Origin: an uncultured Clostridia bacterium
GTDB taxonomy: Bacteria; Bacillota; Clostridia; Christensenellales; CAG-138
Length of the DNA: 64,000 nucleotides
Assembly (NCBI GenBank): GCA_934633695.1
Contig: CAKTYT010000002.1
Span: forward strand, 62,001-126,000
Direction of reading: 5' to 3'
In this document: positions 16,337-24,672 of the stretch, one piece after another
Position numbering within the stretch: position 1 is the first letter of the stretch
Layout: every line of letters begins with the position of its first letter
Position numbers and translations under genes: made by a program
Notes under the pieces: generated by a model
What the model was told of the DNA's origin: nothing
The model's input: the letters and a program-made list of their open reading frames with translations, nothing else
Databases searched by the model: none

Positions 16337-17968
16337 ATGAAAAGAAAACTAATTGCATTAATTACTGCATGCCTGTTTGCGGCATGTACTGTCACCCCGA
16401 CACTCGCCCTGGGAAATGCCAACAGCAGGATAACGTCAACAACCGTTGGACCAATGCCGAGTGAAAGAGTCGAAAGGCAATGCGGCACTACGAAAAAAAT
16501 GATAACATCGCTGCTCTCGCCAACACTCGATGAAAACTGCTCTGTCGCTGCCTCGCCCGCCGTAAGTTCCTATAACGAGCATGACGTTGCATTGATGAGA
16601 CTGTTTCTTGAGATTACAGACTCAAACGGCATAAAAAACGGACAGAAGATCAATAACTATTCCGGCGTTGAATATGATGCAGACGATCCTTCAACGTGGG
16701 CCAATATCGATTGGACGGATGAAGGTGAGCTTGCCGTTGTTCATTTTTGGTCGATCAATTTCACGGAGTATGTAACCGACCCCGAAACCGGCTGGGAATA
16801 CCCAACATCAAGTGAAATGCTGCTTGTAGGGGATCTTGACCTCAGCGGATGCCAAAGTCTTGTTGACCTTAATGTGCCTCAAAACAATTTGACATCTGTT
16901 CGTGCCGATAACTGTCCTTCGCTGGAAATTTTTTATGCGGGCGAGCAGGGAGATTTTGTCGGTGCAGGTGATTCTGATCGCACTCTCGTTTATGTATCTG
17001 CCGATAATTGCCCGACTCTCTGGTACATCGGTGCACCAAACAATGATCTTGAACACTTCAGTTTTAAAAATGCACCAATGCTCGTCGAAGTCATGGTTGA
17101 TAACAACCCGAGGCTTAGCGAGGTGAATATCAGCGAAAGTCCCGTGATTGAAGCATTTTCTGCCAATAACACTGCGATTGCTTCCATAGATTTAAGCGGA
17201 CGCAGCAGTCTTCTGCTCGTACATGCTGACAGCTGTCCGATAGAAAGCGTTAATCTTTCCAACTGCACAGCAGATTTTGAATTGAGCGTTGCTTTCGCAC
17301 GTACTTTGACAGAGTTAGATCTCTCCGACTGTACCGGTCTGAATGCACTCTATATTGACGACACCTCCGTTTCGCAATTAAACTTTGATGTTTGTTCAAA
17401 TCTCCGTGCTGTATCAATCGGAAATTCACCGTTTGAAGAGATCGACCTGACGAACTGCCCCCTGATCTATTGGTGCAACACAAATGCAGTCAATGAAACG
17501 CTGCATCAAGCAAAGCTGACCGTCGATGAACATGTTCTCACTATTTCCGCTGAAAACGGCTCCATTGGCTTAAGTTTCGCGTTCTTTAGCATTTATGATG
17601 ATTCTTACGATCAGTCATCTGACTTTTTGAAAGTGTATTCCACAGCTCCGGTTGAAAATGATTTTATCGGATGGGAAAGTCAATCCGGAGAAATCGTCAG
17701 CACGCAAACGGAGTTCATGCTCACTCCCGAATACATTGCTCAGGTTCATGCCGCTGATTTCTCCCTGACTGCAAGATATGCAGTCTCATTTCTTCCCGGA
17801 GATGCAAACCGTGACGGCGTAATCAACACGGAGGATGTGCTTTTGATCATGCGCAGTGCACTTGGTCTTCAGTCCGGAATCAGCATTGAGGTCTGCGATG
17901 TAAACAACAACGGCGTCATCGATATTGCAGACGCAGTTCTCGTCATGCGCAGCGTACTCGGACTTTAA
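16337..17968 (+). CDS. Secreted leucine-rich-repeat protein with C-terminal dockerin
   Basis: 543 aa from an ATG preceded by GTGGAGG; the frame is open upstream, but this ATG alone begins a signal peptide (MKRKLIALITACLFAACTVT). A weak lipobox (LFAAC) could make it a lipoprotein. A short helical domain (about 80-150) is followed by about ten degenerate leucine-rich repeats of about 21 residues with an asparagine/cysteine ladder (SVRADNCPSLE, YVSADNCPTLW, SIDLSGRSSLL, ELDLSDCTGLN). A small beta domain and a type I dockerin (DANRDGVINTEDV and DVNNNGVIDIADA) end the protein. No catalytic motif is visible; binding of a host or food ligand is plausible. Gene expression is probably tied to the divergent regulator. 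Confidence 0.85.
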   Translation: MKRKLIALITACLFAACTVTPTLALGNANSRITSTTVGPMPSERVERQCGTTKKMITSLLSPTLDENCSVAASPAVSSYNEHDVALMRLFLEITDSNGIKNGQKINNYSGVEYDADDPSTWANIDWTDEGELAVVHFWSINFTEYVTDPETGWEYPTSSEMLLVGDLDLSGCQSLVDLNVPQNNLTSVRADNCPSLEIFYAGEQGDFVGAGDSDRTLVYVSADNCPTLWYIGAPNNDLEHFSFKNAPMLVEVMVDNNPRLSEVNISESPVIEAFSANNTAIASIDLSGRSSLLLVHADSCPIESVNLSNCTADFELSVAFARTLTELDLSDCTGLNALYIDDTSVSQLNFDVCSNLRAVSIGNSPFEEIDLTNCPLIYWCNTNAVNETLHQAKLTVDEHVLTISAENGSIGLSFAFFSIYDDSYDQSSDFLKVYSTAPVENDFIGWESQSGEIVSTQTEFMLTPEYIAQVHAADFSLTARYAVSFLPGDANRDGVINTEDVLLIMRSALGLQSGISIEVCDVNNNGVIDIADAVLVMRSVLGL

Positions 17969-17995
17969 GCAAATGCGGTTTGCCCTTTCATTAAA

Positions 17996-18059
17996 TTTGA
18001 TCAGGCAACCATGGATACACACAGGCAAGATCGCCATGATCGCAGCCGCAGGCAAATAA
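17996..18059 (+). pseudogene. Decayed 3' end of an ornithine carbamoyltransferase gene
   Basis: The last codons read IHTGKIAMIAAAGK-stop, matching MHTIKAVMVATAGR-stop of argF. The preceding TTTGATCAGGCA matches the FDEA codons of argF but is two bases out of frame. The similarity continues past the stop into the terminator and about 25 bp beyond, so it is a duplicated segment rather than chance. Confidence 0.75.
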
Positions 18060-18080
18060 GCCCTTTACCATACAGTTTGA

Positions 18081-18112
18081 AGCACCATTGCTCCATGCAT
18101 CGGTGCTTTTTA
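18081..18112 (+). terminator. Terminator, copy of the argF terminator
   Basis: AGCACC (18081-18086) pairs with GGTGCT (18102-18107), then TTTTT. It probably now serves the LRR-dockerin gene. Confidence 0.75.
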
Positions 18113-18175
18113 TCATACAAAAAGCATGCAGTTAGCTCCTTGGAAGAATCTGCACGGTCCGTCATTCAATTTCTT

Positions 18176-18204
18176 TTGACATGCGTGATTGCATGTTGTA
18201 TAAT
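18176..18204 (+). promoter_or_regulatory. Promoter with palindromic spacer for the 18281 lipoprotein gene
   Basis: TTGACA (18176-18181), a 17-bp spacer and TATAAT (18199-18204). An inverted repeat ACATGC-gtgatt-GCATGT (18180-18197) lies between the two boxes, a likely operator position. Confidence 0.7.
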
Positions 18205-18280
18205 TGACTTTGATTATCGTCTGCAATGCGGGCGTAAAACGGAAAGGGACTTTCCATACGGAAGGTTATGGTCGTAGGCT

Positions 18281-19759
18281 ATGAAACGCACAACAAAGCT
18301 CATCAAATCTGTCGCTGTAATAACGGCGGTGATAATTGCGGTGCTGTCCATCTCGGCATGTACCGGCGGTAAAGACGGGAATTTGGCAGGACCGGATGTT
18401 GAACACAGTATTGTTTATTTTAGCAAAACTTCTGATGAAACAAGCAGACTGTTGGTTGACAGCAAGCTGCTTGAAGACTATATCGCAGGCGGTATTGATG
18501 CATACCAGACCGTCGATGGCACAGTGGCAATCGTCCGTGCCGGTACCGGACTCTATCGCGTTGACAGTGAAAATATCAAAAAGATTTACCCCGCCGCTGT
18601 CGACAGGGCAGTTCTCTCCCTCGACAACGAATACATACTCTTTTCAACTGCGACGAATGTCTTTGTATACGACAACAAAACAAACAATGTCACAAAAATT
18701 GAAGGTCTTGAGGCTGACAAGATAACGAGCCTTGTCATTTCGCCCTCCGCAAAAGCATTTGCATTCTCTGCTGTTAAGGATGACGTATGTACAGCTTACA
18801 AGTATATCGACGGTCAACTCAGTGTCATTTTCGAAGCAGCATGCATGGTTGCCATTTCAGATGACGGCAGCTTCGGCTACTATGTTGAATCCATCGGTCG
18901 TGAACTCACCAAGAAGCTTTACAGATTTGACGGCGATGAAACGAAGCTCGTTTCTGAATTTGCAGAGGCAAATTTTGAAATTAACCGTGACCTGAGCGAA
19001 ATCACATTCGACATCGATGCAAAAACTCATTACAGCGTTTCAGGCAGCAAGGCCAAGAAGCTTGTCGATGCTTCCGTCATCACGACAGCAGGTGAACAGA
19101 GTTCCGTCATGGGTGGTGAATATTGTACAGTCAAGCTCAAAAATGCAGAGTCCATCTTTAGCTGCATTTATTACACCGTCTACACTGCTCAGAATGCGGA
19201 CAGCGAGAAAATCACCAAATACGATGTTTACTATGTAAATGCCTCCCATAAGGCAACTAAGCTCGTCGGCGGTGCAGAGCGTTTCAGCCGAGGTAATGAC
19301 GGGACGACGATCGCTTGCCTCGTTAATGATAATCTGTACAAGGTTTCGGCATTCAATCCGCAGAAGCCCACGCTTATAGCCTCACAGGTCTATACCTATA
19401 CTTGCGATAACGACCTTGAGAATTTCTATGCTGTCGACATGTACGCAACTCTTTACTACATTAAATCCGGAACCAATCCCAAGGAGCTGCTCAGAAATGC
19501 GTATTTTGTCGTAATGACCAAGAGTGGCGTATGCCTGTGCATCAGCGATTACGAAGATAATTCCGGTACGCTTAAATGGGCAGTTGGCGAGGACATCGGC
19601 GAGGTTGCGAAGGGCGTTTACAGTGTTGAAGCACTCGCTGGAACGACGGTTTATTACTGCAACCCCGGCGAAAAGGAAGGTGTGTTTGACGTGTATGTAA
19701 GCGACGACAGCCTGAACTTTGAACTTGTCATCGAGCAGGCACAACTTGTTAAGAAATAA
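18281..19759 (+). CDS. Secreted lipoprotein, propeller-like, unknown function
   Basis: 492 aa with a lipoprotein signal (MKRTTKLIKSVAVITAVIIAVLSISAC, lipobox SISAC). The rest is beta-rich with repeated strand blocks such as SIVYFSKTSDETSRLL, GLYRVDSENIKKIYPAAVD, EYILFSTATNVFVYDNKTN and DVYYVNASHKATKLVGG, spaced about 45-50 residues, as in TolB/DUF5050-like beta-propellers. No enzyme motif is seen. The ribosome site is weak (GGAAGG 17 bases upstream). The next gene, a transglutaminase-like lipoprotein, starts 32 bp after its stop, so the two form an operon. Confidence 0.75.
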   Translation: MKRTTKLIKSVAVITAVIIAVLSISACTGGKDGNLAGPDVEHSIVYFSKTSDETSRLLVDSKLLEDYIAGGIDAYQTVDGTVAIVRAGTGLYRVDSENIKKIYPAAVDRAVLSLDNEYILFSTATNVFVYDNKTNNVTKIEGLEADKITSLVISPSAKAFAFSAVKDDVCTAYKYIDGQLSVIFEAACMVAISDDGSFGYYVESIGRELTKKLYRFDGDETKLVSEFAEANFEINRDLSEITFDIDAKTHYSVSGSKAKKLVDASVITTAGEQSSVMGGEYCTVKLKNAESIFSCIYYTVYTAQNADSEKITKYDVYYVNASHKATKLVGGAERFSRGNDGTTIACLVNDNLYKVSAFNPQKPTLIASQVYTYTCDNDLENFYAVDMYATLYYIKSGTNPKELLRNAYFVVMTKSGVCLCISDYEDNSGTLKWAVGEDIGEVAKGVYSVEALAGTTVYYCNPGEKEGVFDVYVSDDSLNFELVIEQAQLVKK

Positions 19760-19790
19760 ACCCTTATCGGCAAAAGACGGAGGAAACCGA

Positions 19791-20864
19791 GTGAAAAAAA
19801 TACTGTCTGTTGTTTTAGCACTGCTGATCTCTGTTTCTTTCCTGTCGGCATGCATGAGACAGGGTGAAGTTTCCCCTTCCCCCCTGCCTTATTCAAGCCA
19901 AACCCCCGGTTTGACGGAGAAGCCAGCACCGACCGCAGAACCGACGCAGGTTCCGTATGCGTTTGAAATCGACTACCGCAAGTGTCCCAGGCTTCTTGAA
20001 ACCGAACTCGGCAGCGGCATTATCAACCTTGCTCGACTTACTATAGATGCCTTTCTTTCCGGCGAGGACAGCGTTGTTCTGCCGAATCTTGAGAGCTCCG
20101 GGAACATTTCAATGCTCCTTTATGCCATATCGGTCATGTGCCCTCCATTCAGTGCCTATACCGATGCAAATGAACTTAAAAGCTACGATGTGCAGACAAG
20201 AACGCTGAGCTGGAAATTCTACGATGGCGACGGAACGCGAGAAGAAGTTCTGGTCGGGTTTGAAAATTGTATCAAAGAACAGTACATGAGCATTCTTTCT
20301 TCCAACGACACCGAACTTATGCGTGCCATCCTTCTCTACCATGCTTACACGGAGGACATGGCGTATGATTATGATGCGTTCAATATGACCGAGATTGATG
20401 GAACCGACCCGGTCATGCGTATCAGGCTCTCAGGGTACAATGCAATCATGGGCAAGTCCGGCATTTGTACAGGGATTTCAGAGGGACTTTGCTTTCTCTT
20501 CATTCAAGCGGACATAAATTGCTGTCCGATAAACTGTTTTGAGGGTGAATCCGGTGCCCATGAGTGGCTGATGGCAGAGTTCGGAGGAAAATACTATTTT
20601 TGTGACCCAACTTGGGAAACGAACGGGGGTCTTAAGTACTTTGGACTATCTGCGGATGACAGGGCATCTTGGGCAGGCGGCTATCTTGAGCAGAATATGC
20701 TTATCTTCTATAAATCAATTGCGGGCAGATACCGAGCAGATGACTCCGAACGTTTTTCAGCTCTCAGATGGATTGAAAGCACTCCCGATGAAATAGTACG
20801 GGAGGGTACCTCCATACTGATAAAAAACAATGGTGTCGAACCGATAACAATAGACTGTAAATAA
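19791..20864 (+). CDS. Lipoprotein with transglutaminase-like domain
   Basis: 357 aa starting at GTG 19791, chosen because GGAGG is seven bases upstream and the signal peptide VKKILSVVLALLISVSFLSAC begins here. The lipobox is FLSAC, followed by a Pro/Thr-rich stalk. The C-terminal half has the papain-like triad of the transglutaminase-like superfamily: Cys in KSGICTGISEGL, His in SGAHEWLMAEF and Asp in YFCDPTWET. In bacteria such domains usually act as peptidases or amidases at the cell surface. The preceding lipoprotein shares its transcript. It ends in a strong terminator. Confidence 0.85.
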   Translation: MKKILSVVLALLISVSFLSACMRQGEVSPSPLPYSSQTPGLTEKPAPTAEPTQVPYAFEIDYRKCPRLLETELGSGIINLARLTIDAFLSGEDSVVLPNLESSGNISMLLYAISVMCPPFSAYTDANELKSYDVQTRTLSWKFYDGDGTREEVLVGFENCIKEQYMSILSSNDTELMRAILLYHAYTEDMAYDYDAFNMTEIDGTDPVMRIRLSGYNAIMGKSGICTGISEGLCFLFIQADINCCPINCFEGESGAHEWLMAEFGGKYYFCDPTWETNGGLKYFGLSADDRASWAGGYLEQNMLIFYKSIAGRYRADDSERFSALRWIESTPDEIVREGTSILIKNNGVEPITIDCK

Positions 20865-20871
20865 TCCTTAC

Positions 20872-20906
20872 AAAATCGCCGCAAGCCACTCGGTTTGGGC
20901 GATTTT
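20872..20906 (+). terminator. Terminator after the lipoprotein pair
   Basis: AAAATCGCC pairs with GGCGATTTT over 9 bp. The right arm supplies the T run. Confidence 0.75.
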
Positions 20907-20931
20907 AAGCAAACCCCGAAAGGAATGGAAA

Positions 20932-21624
20932 GTGGAGCAAAAATTGATTGACGTAAACGGCATTCCCGCCGTTGTCTTTGGTAAAAAATCAAATAAATCC
21001 TACATTTATGTTCACGGCAGGTGCGGCAATAAATTCGTTGCCGAGACTTTTGCAGGCATTGCGGAGGAAAGGGGCTATCAGACCATTGCGTTCGACCTTC
21101 CCGAGCACGGCGACCGTCATGACAGTAGGCGTCTCGATGTTTGGGACGGAACTTCTGACCTCACTTCAATAGCTGAGTACGTTTTTTCACGGTACGATGA
21201 GGTATCTCTCTACGGCTGCAGTATAGGTGCCTATTTTTCCCTGGTATGCATGGCGGATAAAAAACTCGTCAGATGCCTCTTTCAGTCACCGATAGCGGAC
21301 ATGAAGTGGCTCGTCACAAGCATGATGCGTTGGAACAACGTTGATGAAGAGCGTCTCAGGCGGGAAGGAGAAATCAAAACACCCACCGAACCGCTCCGGT
21401 ATGACTTTTATCGGTACATTATGGACAACCCACTGCCGGAATGGAAGCACAAAACATTTATCCTCTGCGGAGCAAAGGATGAGCTTCAGCCCATTGAGTC
21501 TATCAAAGCCTTTGCGAAACGCTCCGGAGCAGTGCTGACCATAGCAGAGAACAGCGGTCATGCATTCATGGAGGAAGGCGATTCACAAATCGTTGAAAAA
21601 TGGTTGAGAGAAAACATACGTTAA
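20932..21624 (+). CDS. Alpha/beta hydrolase
   Basis: 230 aa from a GTG with AAAGGA nine bases upstream. It has the alpha/beta-hydrolase order: oxyanion-side strand YIYVHGRCGNK, nucleophile elbow YGCSIGAYFS (Ser about 105), acid in LCGAKDELQP and His in ENSGHAFMEEG near the end. No signal peptide. It belongs to the small cytoplasmic esterase/lipase type, and the substrate is unknown. It overlaps the next gene by 25 bp, so it heads the unit that runs into the cobalamin genes. Confidence 0.82.
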   Translation: MEQKLIDVNGIPAVVFGKKSNKSYIYVHGRCGNKFVAETFAGIAEERGYQTIAFDLPEHGDRHDSRRLDVWDGTSDLTSIAEYVFSRYDEVSLYGCSIGAYFSLVCMADKKLVRCLFQSPIADMKWLVTSMMRWNNVDEERLRREGEIKTPTEPLRYDFYRYIMDNPLPEWKHKTFILCGAKDELQPIESIKAFAKRSGAVLTIAENSGHAFMEEGDSQIVEKWLRENIR

Positions 21625-22139
21625 AGAATCTTCCGAATACAGTTACTGCATTTAGAATCGCAGGGGCGTTTGCACTGCTGTTCGCACAAACGGGAAGCAC
21701 AGCCTTCTTTGCACTTTACTTGCTCTGCGGTTTGACCGATATTCTCGACGGATTTCTCGCAAGACAGCTGCAGGCCGCAAGCAAATTCGGAAGTAAGCTC
21801 GACAGCATTGCAGATCTTTTGTTTGCACTTTCCTGTGCGATAAAGTTTCTTTCTGTCATTAGGCTTAACGTATTGCAAACGACGATCCTGAGTCTCGTTG
21901 TGTGCATTAAGCTTCTGTCATTCTTTATCTCAATTATTAGACGGCAGAAAAGAGGCTCTGTGTATTTTTTCCACACTGTAGCAAACAAAATTACCGGCTG
22001 CATTGTATTTGCGGGACTTCCGATGCTGTTTTCGCCCTATGAACAGTTTGCGTTGGCGATAATGCTGCTCTCTGCTGCTTTCGCTTCCATACAGGAGCTT
22101 GTTTTCAACATCTGCAATGCGGAAATTGCGGAAAACTGA
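21600..22139 (+). CDS. CDP-alcohol phosphatidyltransferase family membrane protein
   Basis: 179 aa with 4-5 hydrophobic helices. The family signature DG-x2-AR-x8-G-x3-D-x3-D is intact: DILDGFLARQLQAASKFGSKLDSIAD. These enzymes transfer a phosphoalcohol onto CDP-diacylglycerol (PgsA, PssA type). The substrate alcohol cannot be read from the sequence. Start ATG 21600 lies inside the upstream hydrolase gene; the N-terminal LPNTVTAFRI fits the usual beginning of the family. Confidence 0.82.
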   Translation: MVERKHTLKNLPNTVTAFRIAGAFALLFAQTGSTAFFALYLLCGLTDILDGFLARQLQAASKFGSKLDSIADLLFALSCAIKFLSVIRLNVLQTTILSLVVCIKLLSFFISIIRRQKRGSVYFFHTVANKITGCIVFAGLPMLFSPYEQFALAIMLLSAAFASIQELVFNICNAEIAEN

Positions 22140-22218
22140 GCGAAAGCTTCGGGCGGATCCGAAAAAGAACATTAAATATTCAAAAATTGTTTACACAAAA
22201 GCACGGAGGTATCGACTG

Positions 22219-22992
22219 ATGAACCAAATAATTTCGGACAGGCTCTGCCTCAGCTCCATCGGAGACGACTGCAACACTCTTGCATCGAAATACGGTCTTG
22301 GAATTGAAATTGCAGAGTTCTGCTATGCACTGAACCTCGACAGTGAATACGAAAAGCATCTTGACATTGCAAGGAAACTGCTCAACGGAACAAATGCAGA
22401 AGCTGCATGGTTTCATGCACCGTTTGCCGACATTGCCGCATGTGCCATCGACCCAAAGGTTCGTGAAGTCACTAAATTACGTTATGATCAATCGATTAAA
22501 ACGGCCTGTACTCTCGGAATAAACAAAATAGTGATCCACGGCGGTTATATTCCCTATGTATATTACGAAGAAAGTTATGTTGAACAGAGCATACTCTTTT
22601 TTCGAGACTTTGTTCAAAGGGTCCCCGGAAATATGATCATTGCTCTTGAAAATGTCATGGAGCCGTCTCCCGACATGCTGATAAGGATTGTCGAGGGCGT
22701 AAACGATAAACGAATCGGACTTTGTCTCGATGTTGGCCATGCAAACAGCGAAATATCCCGCATTCCACCGATGGAATGGATTGAGCCCATGGCACCGTAT
22801 CTCAAACATGTTCACCTTCATAACAATTACGGCGGGCGTGACTTGCACAATTCATTGGGCGAAGGCACTATCTCCATTCGAGATTTGCTGTTGAAAATAA
22901 CAGATCTCTGCCCCGTAGCAAGTTTTACTCTTGAAACCATGCACTGCGAGCCTTCGGTCGAGTGGCTTGAAACCAATGGATTTATTGGTTAA
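22219..22992 (+). CDS. Sugar phosphate isomerase/epimerase-like TIM barrel
   Basis: 257 aa. The ATG at 22219 is chosen for GGAGG nine bases upstream; the frame is open further upstream without a ribosome site. AP-endonuclease-2/xylose-isomerase-like TIM barrel with metal-site elements: WFHAPFADIA, KIVIHGGYIPYVYY, IALENVMEPSP (Glu), GLCLDVGHAN (Asp, His), HVHLHNNYGGRD (His) and FTLETMH (Glu). Members isomerise sugars or process cyclitols. A specific substrate is not evident. It precedes cobT by 13 bp and is probably in the same transcript. Confidence 0.8.
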   Translation: MNQIISDRLCLSSIGDDCNTLASKYGLGIEIAEFCYALNLDSEYEKHLDIARKLLNGTNAEAAWFHAPFADIAACAIDPKVREVTKLRYDQSIKTACTLGINKIVIHGGYIPYVYYEESYVEQSILFFRDFVQRVPGNMIIALENVMEPSPDMLIRIVEGVNDKRIGLCLDVGHANSEISRIPPMEWIEPMAPYLKHVHLHNNYGGRDLHNSLGEGTISIRDLLLKITDLCPVASFTLETMHCEPSVEWLETNGFIG

Positions 22993-23005
22993 AATTTAAA
23001 AGAAT

Positions 23006-24121
23006 ATGAATGAAATAGAATTAAAAGAAATACTGAGTGGGATCCTTCCTCTTTATGATCATGCGGTGAGGGCCGCCGTACTCCGCCAGCAGGAGCTTGC
23101 AAAACCGCCTGAGAGTCTCGGTAAGCTGGAGGACATTTCAATCAGACTCGCAGGAATAACCGGAAGAGTGCAAAACAAAATCGAACGTACTCGTATCATC
23201 GTCTTTGCGGCGGATAACGGTATAGTGAACGAGGGCGTTGCCTCAACCCCTCAATCAGTCACGCTGCTGCAGTCAATAAACATGACACGCCACATAACGG
23301 GTATGTCAGCAATTGCCGCTTGTTTCGGAACCGAAGTCGAGGTTATCGACGTTGGAATAGCATCGGAGGGAGTTCCTCCCGTCATTCTTAACAGAAAAAT
23401 TCGTTTGGGAACACGCAATTTTGCTCTTGAGCCCGCAATGACGCGTGATGAAGTGCTGTCTGCGATCGCGGTTGGTATTGAAGCCGCAAAAGCGGCGAAA
23501 ATGGCCGGTGTTGATGCAGTCGGAATAGGTGAAATGGGAATCGGAAACACGACCACTTCAGCGGCCGTGCTTGCTGCACTCACGGGGGAAGCGGTTGAAA
23601 GAGTTACCGGACGCGGAAGCGGACTCACAGATGCAGCATTTGAACTTAAAAAGAAAGTAATTTCGGATGCTCTGCTGCTGCATTCTCCCAATGCAGACGA
23701 CCCGACCGACGTCCTCTGCAAAGTCGGCGGTCTTGACATTGCCGCCATGACGGGTGCATATATCGGATGTGCGTATTACAGAATTCCTGTCGTTATTGAC
23801 GGCTTAATTTCGGTTACGGCGGCACTCACCGCTTCGCGGCTGTCGAAAGATACCAAAGCCTTCATGTTTCCCTCCCATGCCTCGATGGAGACAGGCTGCC
23901 GCATTGCCGAAAAAGAGCTTGGAATTGAACCATGGCTGAGGCTTAACATGCGGTTGGGCGAAGGAAGCGGTTGTCCGCTGTCTTTTCAGATCATGCGGGC
24001 GGCATGTGCGGCGATGAACGGAATGGCAACCTTTTCCGAAGCAGCTATAAACGACGAGTACCTTGAAGGCATACGCGATAGCTCGGCATTCATGTCGTTG
24101 ACGGAGCGTGAAGGACAATGA
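23006..24121 (+). CDS. cobT: Nicotinate-nucleotide--dimethylbenzimidazole phosphoribosyltransferase
   Basis: 371 aa, slightly longer than the usual 350. The enzyme activates the lower ligand base of cobalamin to alpha-ribazole phosphate. Motifs: PPESLGKLEDISIRLAGI, the strand VFAADNGIVNEGVA, VGIGEMGIGNTTTSAAV, VTGRGSGLTD and DGLISVTAALTAS (with a downstream Glu in GEGSGCPLSFQIM as general base). The ribosome site is poor. The end overlaps cobU by four bases (ATGA). It is the first recognisable cob gene in the unit. Confidence 0.95.
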   Translation: MNEIELKEILSGILPLYDHAVRAAVLRQQELAKPPESLGKLEDISIRLAGITGRVQNKIERTRIIVFAADNGIVNEGVASTPQSVTLLQSINMTRHITGMSAIAACFGTEVEVIDVGIASEGVPPVILNRKIRLGTRNFALEPAMTRDEVLSAIAVGIEAAKAAKMAGVDAVGIGEMGIGNTTTSAAVLAALTGEAVERVTGRGSGLTDAAFELKKKVISDALLLHSPNADDPTDVLCKVGGLDIAAMTGAYIGCAYYRIPVVIDGLISVTAALTASRLSKDTKAFMFPSHASMETGCRIAEKELGIEPWLRLNMRLGEGSGCPLSFQIMRAACAAMNGMATFSEAAINDEYLEGIRDSSAFMSLTEREGQ

Positions 24122-24672
24122 AGATCCTTTTAGTCGGCGGAAGCAAGAGCGGCAAGAGCCACCTTGCACAGAGTATTTCAAAGGGACTTGCCTGCGGCGG
24201 AAGGCTTATCTATTGGGCAACTATGGAACCCGTGGATGAGGAAGACCGTCTGCGTATAAAAAAACATCTTATCGACCGCTGCGGATGGGGATTTGAAACC
24301 GTTGAATGCGGAAAAAATCTCTCTCTGGCAGCGGACAAGGTCCGTGGTGCTTCATGCGTTCTGTTTGACAGTTTAACAGCAGTGCTTGCAAACGAAATGT
24401 TTTGTCCCGAAAAAGGCTTTGACAAAACTGCACCGGATCGAGTCGTCAGCGAACTGTCGATGCTTTCTGACTGCCCTGCAAACATCGTTTTCGTCTGTGA
24501 CGACATCTTTCGCGACGGTAAAGAGTATGACGAATGGACTGAAGCATACATGAAAGGCCTTGCCTTAATTTGCAGGAGTGCCGCAAACACCTGCGACATC
24601 GTCGCCGAAGTTGTATCAGGCATTGCAGTGGTCCATAAGGGTGCAGAAGAATTTGTGAGGATAATGAAGTGA
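24118..24672 (+). CDS. cobU: Adenosylcobinamide kinase/guanylyltransferase, divergent C-terminal half
   Basis: 184 aa. The Walker A loop VGGSKSGKSHLAQ is intact, and RIKKHLIDRCGW carries the His expected to become guanylylated. The LFDSLTAVLANEMF block also fits CobU. The usual (S/T)NEVGxGIVP motif is replaced by CDDIFRDGKEYDEW, so the C-terminal active-site part differs. A short relative at 25439 keeps that missing motif. CobU phosphorylates adenosylcobinamide and adds GMP, feeding CobS. Overlaps cobT and cobS by four bases each. Confidence 0.87.
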   Translation: MKILLVGGSKSGKSHLAQSISKGLACGGRLIYWATMEPVDEEDRLRIKKHLIDRCGWGFETVECGKNLSLAADKVRGASCVLFDSLTAVLANEMFCPEKGFDKTAPDRVVSELSMLSDCPANIVFVCDDIFRDGKEYDEWTEAYMKGLALICRSAANTCDIVAEVVSGIAVVHKGAEEFVRIMK

